Positions 13,262-17,882 of a stretch of DNA of 17,882 nt are shown here, piece after piece. Within the stretch, counting starts at the first letter, position 1. Every line of letters begins with the position of its first letter. The stretch spans positions 1-17,882 of the forward strand of contig JAEEZV010000058.1 of NCBI GenBank assembly GCA_016291995.1. Reading direction: 5' to 3'. The DNA comes from Caryophanales bacterium (GTDB lineage: Bacteria; Bacillota_I; Bacilli_A; RF39; UBA660). The position numbers and the translations under genes are program-made. The notes beneath the pieces are model-generated. The model saw only the letters and a list, made by a program, of their open reading frames with translations, made no database searches and was not told the origin of the DNA.

Positions 13262-15385
13262 ATGAGTATTATCAAACATAGACATATTAATAGAACTAGT
13301 AAGGTAAAGAAAAAAGTAATAAAGAATAAGTCTTTAAAACCTATAAATAAGATAAGTAGATATGGATCTAAGAATATTGCAGATACGATTATAGGAAGAT
13401 ATAAATTTATTGCTGTTTTTTTAATATTTATAAGTATTATAATTGGAGTACGTCTATTTAAATTACAAATTATTGAATACGATTATTATAATAAATTATT
13501 ATCGAGTAGAGAAGATAAACTTGTCGAAGGAGATAGCGCTCCAAGAGGAAGAATATATGATAGAAATTATAGGCTACTTGTTGATAATGTAGGTGTTAAA
13601 ACTATTTATTATAAGAAACAAGAGGGTATTACTAAGGAAAAGGAAGTAGAATTAGCATATACGTTAGGAAATGTTTTAGAGGTTAATTTTAGTAAACTAT
13701 CGGATTATTATTTAAAAGATTTTTATTGTGTTAATAATAAAAAAACATGTGATAGTAAGATAACGGATAAGGAAAGAAAGCAATATGTAAAAAGAAAATT
13801 AACGGATAGTGATATTAAAAATTTAATATTTGAGAGAATTGATGAAGAAATTGGTAAATATGAAGATAAAGATAAGGAAGCGGCATATATATATTATCTT
13901 ATGAATAAGGGATATTCTTATGCTGAGAAAGTTATTAAAAATAAGAATGTTACGGAAGAAGAATATGCTATTATTAGTGAAAATATTGATTCGTTAAATG
14001 GGGTAAATACAAAATTAGATTGGGAAAGAACATATTTATATGGAGATACATTTAAGAGTATTTTGGGAACAGTGTCTTCAGATACTCAAGGAATACCTAA
14101 AGAACTTGCTAGTCTTTATTTGGAAAAAGGATATAGTTTAGCTGATAGAGTTGGAACTAGTTATATAGAATACGAATATGAGGATTATTTAAAGGGAGTT
14201 AAACCGATATATCGTATTAATAATGATAATAGTTATGAACTTGTAAAAGAAGGAAAAAGAGGAAATGATATTGTTTTAACTATCGATATTGAACTTCAAA
14301 AAAAATTAGAGAAGGTTTTATCTAATGAAGTATTAAAAGCAAAGAAAGAAGCTAACACAAAATACTATGACCATTCATTTGTCGTTATTGCAGATCCAAA
14401 TACGGGAGAAATATTAGCAATGTCTGGTAAACAAGCGAAATACAATTCTAAAGGGGAATTAGTAGTTGTAGACTATACTCCGGGTGTTGTAACATTGCCA
14501 GTAACACCAGGATCTATTGTTAAAGGGGCTAGCATGATGGTAGGATACAAATACGGGGCAATAGATATCGGTAGTGTCATTCGTGACGAATGTATTAAAA
14601 TTAAGAATACACCACTAAAATGTTCATGGAAAACAATGGGTAATATCGATGATGTGTATGCGCTTAGATATTCATCTAATGTATATCAGTACAAGGTAGC
14701 TATTAGAGTGGGAAAAGGGAATTATAAGTATGATAAGGCATTAGTAATCGATGAATCTGCTTTCGATAAGTACCGTGATATGTATGCATCTTTTGGACTT
14801 GGCGTCAAGACAGGAATAGATTTACCGGTAGAAAGTTTAGGTTATATGGGTACTTCTAAATTACCGGGACATTTGATGGACTTTGCAATAGGGCAATATG
14901 ATACATATACACCAATACAGTTATCACAATATATTAGTACGATAGCTAATGGTGGAACAAGATACAAGCCATATTTACTTAAGGAAGTATATTCGCCAAG
15001 TGTGAATAATCAAAAATTGGGAGATTTGATATATGCTACGGAAACAGAAGTGTTAGGACATGTCGATATTGATAAAAAGTATATGGATAGAGTAAGATAT
15101 GGTTTCAGGGAAGTGGTTAGAAGTGGGCTTGGCTATGGTTATATGGGAAGATATAGTAATTCTTCTGGTAAAACAGGAACTAGTCAGAGCTTTATCGATA
15201 CTGATGGTGATGGAGTAGTTGATACGGAAACAGTAACGACATCTTTTGTCGGATATTCACCTAGTGAGAATCCAAAAATGAGTATTGTGGTAGTATCACC
15301 AGACATCGGTTTACCTAATGCATCTTATACCAGTGCGATTACAAAGAGGATATCTTCACAAATGGTAAATATTTATTTTGAATAA
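13262..15385 (+). CDS. Class B penicillin-binding protein (PBP2-type peptidoglycan transpeptidase)
   Basis: This membrane-anchored DD-transpeptidase cross-links peptidoglycan. Numbered from ATG 13262 (707 aa): a basic cytoplasmic N-terminus of about 47 residues, one membrane segment at about 48-63 (FIAVFLIFISIIIG), and the class B dimerisation signature APRGRIYDRN at 93-102. The transpeptidase domain has all three active-site motifs: SIVK with the nucleophile Ser418, SSN at 471-473, and KTGT at 637-640. TTG at 13253 is an alternative start three codons upstream, preceded by GATGAG. ATG is preferred on codon grounds, and neither has a strong Shine-Dalgarno. An acidic DTDGDGVVD loop follows the KTGT motif at 646-654. 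The domain order and length fit elongation-type PBP2 proteins (PbpA/PbpH-like), but the division-type role cannot be excluded. There is no terminator before rpmG, so read-through into rpmG-efp is likely. Confidence 0.95.
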   Translation: MSIIKHRHINRTSKVKKKVIKNKSLKPINKISRYGSKNIADTIIGRYKFIAVFLIFISIIIGVRLFKLQIIEYDYYNKLLSSREDKLVEGDSAPRGRIYDRNYRLLVDNVGVKTIYYKKQEGITKEKEVELAYTLGNVLEVNFSKLSDYYLKDFYCVNNKKTCDSKITDKERKQYVKRKLTDSDIKNLIFERIDEEIGKYEDKDKEAAYIYYLMNKGYSYAEKVIKNKNVTEEEYAIISENIDSLNGVNTKLDWERTYLYGDTFKSILGTVSSDTQGIPKELASLYLEKGYSLADRVGTSYIEYEYEDYLKGVKPIYRINNDNSYELVKEGKRGNDIVLTIDIELQKKLEKVLSNEVLKAKKEANTKYYDHSFVVIADPNTGEILAMSGKQAKYNSKGELVVVDYTPGVVTLPVTPGSIVKGASMMVGYKYGAIDIGSVIRDECIKIKNTPLKCSWKTMGNIDDVYALRYSSNVYQYKVAIRVGKGNYKYDKALVIDESAFDKYRDMYASFGLGVKTGIDLPVESLGYMGTSKLPGHLMDFAIGQYDTYTPIQLSQYISTIANGGTRYKPYLLKEVYSPSVNNQKLGDLIYATETEVLGHVDIDKKYMDRVRYGFREVVRSGLGYGYMGRYSNSSGKTGTSQSFIDTDGDGVVDTETVTTSFVGYSPSENPKMSIVVVSPDIGLPNASYTSAITKRISSQMVNIYFE

Positions 15386-15388
15386 TTG

Positions 15389-15418
15389 TTGCATAAAATA
15401 AAAAAAGTATGTTATAAT
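15389..15418 (+). promoter_or_regulatory. Promoter for rpmG-efp
   Basis: TATAAT at 15413-15418 is preceded by TGT (extended -10). A weak -35, TTGCAT at 15389-15394, has an 18-bp spacer. It lies in the 62-nt gap after the PBP stop, which contains no hairpin. Confidence 0.7.
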
Positions 15419-15435
15419 ACACTTGATGTTTTAAG

Positions 15436-15443
15436 AGGAGGTG
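15436..15443 (+). promoter_or_regulatory. Strong Shine-Dalgarno of rpmG
   Basis: AGGAGGTG is an uninterrupted 8-nt match to the anti-Shine-Dalgarno, with 6 nt between GGAGG and the ATG at 15448. It is the strongest ribosome-binding site in the window, as expected for a ribosomal protein. Confidence 0.8.
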
Positions 15444-15447
15444 CACT

Positions 15448-15615
15448 ATGGCAAAGAAAAATGAAAACAGAGTTTTAGTAGCTCTAGTATGTGATGAATG
15501 TAAAAGCCAAAATTACACAGTAAGTAAGAATAAGAAAAATACGACAGAACGTTTAGAATTAAATAAGTATTGTCCTAAATGTCGTAAGAATACAAATCAT
15601 AAAGAAAAGAAGTAG
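15448..15615 (+). CDS. rpmG: 50S ribosomal protein L33
   Basis: This 55-aa basic protein of the large ribosomal subunit begins MAKKNENRVLVALVCDEC. It contains NYTVSKNKKNTTERLELNKY, the hallmark of L33, and ends in a Lys-rich tail. Two CxxC pairs (Cys15/Cys18 and Cys42/Cys45) make it the zinc-binding C+ form. Many genomes also carry a cysteine-free copy that replaces it under zinc limitation. It has its own promoter and strong Shine-Dalgarno and is followed after 14 nt by efp, so the two are cotranscribed. The gene is short but unmistakable. Confidence 0.97.
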   Translation: MAKKNENRVLVALVCDECKSQNYTVSKNKKNTTERLELNKYCPKCRKNTNHKEKK

Positions 15616-15629
15616 GAGTGTAATATAAT

Positions 15630-16187
15630 ATGATAAATGTAAATGATTTTAAAACTGGCATGACTATTAGTTATGAAGGAAATTTATATCAAGTATTAGA
15701 ATTCCAACATGTTAAACCAGGAAAAGGAGCAGCTATTGTAAAAGCTAAACTTAAAAATTTAAGAACTGGTTCAATTGTTGAACAAACATTCAATGCCGGT
15801 GTAAAGGTAGCTCAAGGTCATGTCGAAAAGATTAAGATGCAGTATTTATATGAATCTTCAGGAAACTATACATTCATGAATATGAATACATATGAACAAG
15901 TTGAACTATCAATTAATCAAATAAAAGAAGAATCTAAATTCTTAAAAGAAGGACTTGAAGTATTAATATTCTTCCATGAAGGTGAAATGTTAGGAATTGA
16001 ACTTCCAGAAAAGATTGATTATGTAATTACTGAAACAGAGCCAGCTATTAAAGGTAATACAGCTACAAATGCGACAAAAGATGCTATTATCGAAACTGGA
16101 TTACTTGTAAAAGTTCCATTATTTATTGAACAAGGAGAAGAAATTATTGTTTCAACTAAAGATGGAAAATATGTATCTAGAAAATAG
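15630..16187 (+). CDS. efp: Translation elongation factor P
   Basis: EF-P binds the ribosome between the P and E sites and relieves stalling at consecutive prolines. The 185-aa length is standard and all three domains are present. Domain I (about 1-64) contains the loop HVKPGKGAA, whose tip Lys32 is the usual modification site. Domain II runs from about 65 to 127 and domain III from about 128 to 185 (TETEPAIKGNTATNATKDAI, then TGLLVKVPLFIEQGEEI and VSTKDGKYVSRK, typical of the C-terminus). The Shine-Dalgarno AGGAG at 15614-15618 overlaps the rpmG stop and is 11 nt from the ATG, a rather long spacing. No gene for a modification enzyme is in the window. A terminator follows directly. Confidence 0.98.
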   Translation: MINVNDFKTGMTISYEGNLYQVLEFQHVKPGKGAAIVKAKLKNLRTGSIVEQTFNAGVKVAQGHVEKIKMQYLYESSGNYTFMNMNTYEQVELSINQIKEESKFLKEGLEVLIFFHEGEMLGIELPEKIDYVITETEPAIKGNTATNATKDAIIETGLLVKVPLFIEQGEEIIVSTKDGKYVSRK

Positions 16188-16193
16188 TAAAAT

Positions 16194-16225
16194 AACGCTT
16201 AAATTATGTAAATAAGCGTTTTTTT
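16194..16225 (+). terminator. Intrinsic terminator after efp
   Basis: AACGCTTA (16194-16201) pairs with TAAGCGTT (16213-16220) around an 11-nt loop and is followed by a T run to 16225. It starts 7 nt after the efp stop and closes the PBP-rpmG-efp group. Confidence 0.85.
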
Positions 16226-16226
16226 A

Positions 16227-16256
16227 TTGGTTTAATAGTTAATTGTATGTTAGAAT
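16227..16256 (+). promoter_or_regulatory. Promoter for the single-pass membrane protein gene
   Basis: TAGAAT at 16251-16256 is preceded by TGT (extended -10). A weak -35, TTGGTT at 16227-16232, is 18 bp upstream. It lies just behind the efp terminator. Confidence 0.55.
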
Positions 16257-16278
16257 GAATATGATAGGAAGTGGTATA

Positions 16279-17475
16279 ATGAAGGCTAAGAAGAATTTAG
16301 ACTATGATGATGAGTTTAAAATAGAAAAAGGAAGTTCTGCGGGAATTATAGTTTTAATTCTAATGATGGCTTTAGTTGGAGGACTAGGTTATTATTATTT
16401 TGCAGTAGTAGATAGTGCCAAGAATCTATTTATGCATATATATGATAAAATGGATGGAATATATACGGATAGGGCAAAAGAGAGTAATAAATTAAATATT
16501 AATTATAGTCTTTCTACGAAACTCAAGATAAATAATTTAGAGTATAAGAATTATGAAATAATTAATAATCTATCGGTATCAGGAGTATTAAATCATGATG
16601 ATGATACAAATTATTTAACAGGATTATTAAATTATAAAAGTGATAAATTAGTTAGTTTTACTAGTAAGATAGTTACTGGTAATGAATCAGAATTATTTGT
16701 TAAATATGATGATGTATACGACAAAGTAATTAAATATGAACCTGATGAAGAGATGAGTGAATACGATTATGATGTTAATAATTATAAAGTAGTATTAGAA
16801 AAAGTTAAAGATGCTTTTAAATATGCACTTGATAATGCAACATATGATAAGAAATATATAAAATTAGATAAAGAATATGTTAAGAAATATACGCTTGTAG
16901 TAAATAAAGAATTTATTGAAAACATGTATAATAAATTATCACAAGATAAGGAATACATGGATAATTTATCTAAAATAACTGGTGAAAAGATATCTGAAAT
17001 ACAAGAAGGAATGGAAAAGGAACTTGCAGATATAAAAGATAACGATGTAGATTATATAAGTGTATATACGAAGATTTTTACTAGTGAGTTTATTAAATTA
17101 GAAGGTACTAATGAAGATGATAATTTTACTTTCTATATGGAAGATAATAAATATATTTTTGAATATATGGAAGGGTATAATTTAAAGTTTTCTGGCTATT
17201 TTAAATATAATGAAGTATCAGAAGATAAGTCAGTAACTTTGGGATTAGATTTTATTGATGATAAAATTGGAATGGAAATATACTTAATATATAGTGATAC
17301 CAAAGAAAAAGTAGAATTAGATACTAAAGATTATATTTTATCTGATGATATAAGTGAAAAAGATATGGAAAAAATATATGCATATATGGGTGAAAATGAA
17401 ACAATTATGAATTTTCTTGAAATTTTAGCTGGTGAAGAAGAAGAACCTAAAAAAGTAGAAGGAGACGTATTATAG
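16279..17475 (+). CDS. Single-pass membrane protein with extracellular domain, unknown function
   Basis: The product is 398 aa from ATG 16279 (MKAKKNLDYDDE). That start has AGGAAGTGG 5-13 nt upstream. The in-frame ATG at 16243 is rejected because it lies ahead of the -10 box. Residues 1-20 are charged and cytoplasmic, and 21-44 are a clear membrane segment (AGIIVLILMMALVGGLGYYY then FAVV). The remaining 350 residues are predicted outside the cell. They are rich in Asp, Glu, Lys, Tyr and Asn, contain no cysteine, and alternate short strands (LSTKLKINNL, LSVSGVL, LTGLLNYKSD) with a central helical part (VVLEKVKDAFKYAL, KISEIQEGMEKELADI). The tail is acidic (GEEEEPKK). I do not recognise the family. 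The strand pattern brings lipoprotein-like beta domains to mind, but there is no lipobox. The gene is monocistronic, with its own promoter and terminator. Confidence 0.85.
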   Translation: MKAKKNLDYDDEFKIEKGSSAGIIVLILMMALVGGLGYYYFAVVDSAKNLFMHIYDKMDGIYTDRAKESNKLNINYSLSTKLKINNLEYKNYEIINNLSVSGVLNHDDDTNYLTGLLNYKSDKLVSFTSKIVTGNESELFVKYDDVYDKVIKYEPDEEMSEYDYDVNNYKVVLEKVKDAFKYALDNATYDKKYIKLDKEYVKKYTLVVNKEFIENMYNKLSQDKEYMDNLSKITGEKISEIQEGMEKELADIKDNDVDYISVYTKIFTSEFIKLEGTNEDDNFTFYMEDNKYIFEYMEGYNLKFSGYFKYNEVSEDKSVTLGLDFIDDKIGMEIYLIYSDTKEKVELDTKDYILSDDISEKDMEKIYAYMGENETIMNFLEILAGEEEEPKKVEGDVL

Positions 17476-17486
17476 TCTCTTTTTTT
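17459..17486 (+). terminator. Intrinsic terminator overlapping the end of the membrane protein gene
   Basis: AAGGAGAC (17459-17466) pairs with GTCTCTTT (17475-17482, one G-T pair) around an 8-nt loop, followed by more T to 17486. The left arm is coding and the loop contains most of the TAG stop (17473-17475). Confidence 0.75.
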
Positions 17487-17538
17487 ATGTCTAATTTATG
17501 TCTAGTTTATTTACAAAGATAGCTATAAGTAATATACT

Positions 17539-17544
17539 TATAAT
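17539..17544 (+). promoter_or_regulatory. Likely -10 box for the last gene
   Basis: TATAAT at 17539-17544 lies 11 nt before the ATG at 17556, with GGGTGAGGAT as the ribosome-binding site between them. No convincing -35 sits at 16-18 bp, and unlike the other promoters here no TGn precedes it. Confidence 0.45.
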
Positions 17545-17555
17545 AGGGTGAGGAT

Positions 17556-17882
17556 ATGAAAAAGAGGGATAGTTTGGTTTTAAATGTTTCATCATCTAAT
17601 GATCTTAATAAAATAAAAAAGGGTACAAAATACATCAATATTGATATTACTAATTTGGATTATGATGTCTTAAAATATTTCTTAAAATATGGTGAAGAAT
17701 ATATGTATTCGGATATTTGTGAAGGAATACCTGGATATAATTATGTTACGCATAGTGAATTTGTTAAGGGAGAAGAAATAATTGATAAGATATATATGAA
17801 CATGCCTAGTGGTTTAACAGAATTAGAATTATGTAAGTATTTATATATTTCACTTGGTAAATATGTCTCTGTGGATATCAAT
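17556..17882 (+). CDS. 3'-truncated gene, unknown product, possibly transglutaminase-like
   Basis: ATG at 17556 follows GGTGAGGAT and opens a frame of 109 codons that is still open at the window end. It reads MKKRDSLVLNVSSSNDLNKI, then KYINIDITNLDYDVLKYF, and ends MPSGLTELELCKYLYISLGK followed by YVSVDIN. There is no signal peptide or membrane segment in this part. The closing stretch (PxxLxxLExxxYLYxxLGKxxxxD) resembles the helix that precedes the catalytic domain in transglutaminase-like proteins of Firmicutes. This is a memory-based resemblance; the catalytic Cys-His-Asp region would lie outside the window. The gene itself is well supported by its ribosome-binding site, codon use and open frame. 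Confidence 0.75.
   Translation, partial: MKKRDSLVLNVSSSNDLNKIKKGTKYINIDITNLDYDVLKYFLKYGEEYMYSDICEGIPGYNYVTHSEFVKGEEIIDKIYMNMPSGLTELELCKYLYISLGKYVSVDIN

Overview
The window comes from an AT-rich, low-GC Gram-positive bacterium. It carries a class B penicillin-binding protein and a very large secreted-type repeat protein, so it has a cell wall and is not a wall-less Mollicute. Bacillota (Bacilli) is the best fit, perhaps one of the uncultured gut lineages. This placement rests on gene content and codon style; no rRNA is present to confirm it.

Positions 1-11034 are a single open reading frame on the + strand that is already open at base 1, so the gene begins upstream of the window. It encodes at least 3,677 residues rich in Thr, Ser, Ala, Gly and Asn. 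In order it has: (a) about nine tandem units of roughly 175 residues, each starting with a CxxC pair; (b) a second repeat family of 184 residues; (c) a right-handed beta-helix-like stretch; (d) Ig-like and carbohydrate-binding-like beta modules; (e) one Listeria-Bacteroides (InlB B / Flg_new) repeat; and (f) a C-terminal SH3b-like domain. There is no LPXTG motif or C-terminal membrane anchor. It looks like a giant surface adhesin or stalk protein held to the wall through SH3b.

Positions 11036-13188 hold compact housekeeping genes: an RluA-family pseudouridine synthase (-), a stand-alone ATP-grasp ligase (+) and a small helical protein resembling DUF2624/YqfT (-). The first two are divergent and their promoters share an overlapping -35 box. 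Both convergent gene pairs end in bidirectional hairpin terminators that overlap the last codons.

Positions 13230-16225 form a + strand group: class B PBP (PBP2 type), ribosomal protein L33 (rpmG) and elongation factor P (efp). There is no terminator between the PBP and rpmG, rpmG has its own strong promoter, and the group ends in a terminator after efp. It combines peptidoglycan cross-linking with translation functions.

Positions 16227-17486 are a monocistronic gene for a single-pass membrane protein with a cysteine-free, charged extracellular domain of unknown function. The window closes with the 5' part of a further + strand gene (17556 onward) whose product I can only tentatively link to transglutaminase-like proteins. 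No tRNA, rRNA, IS element or CRISPR array was found, and no gene-free stretch exceeds 300 bases.
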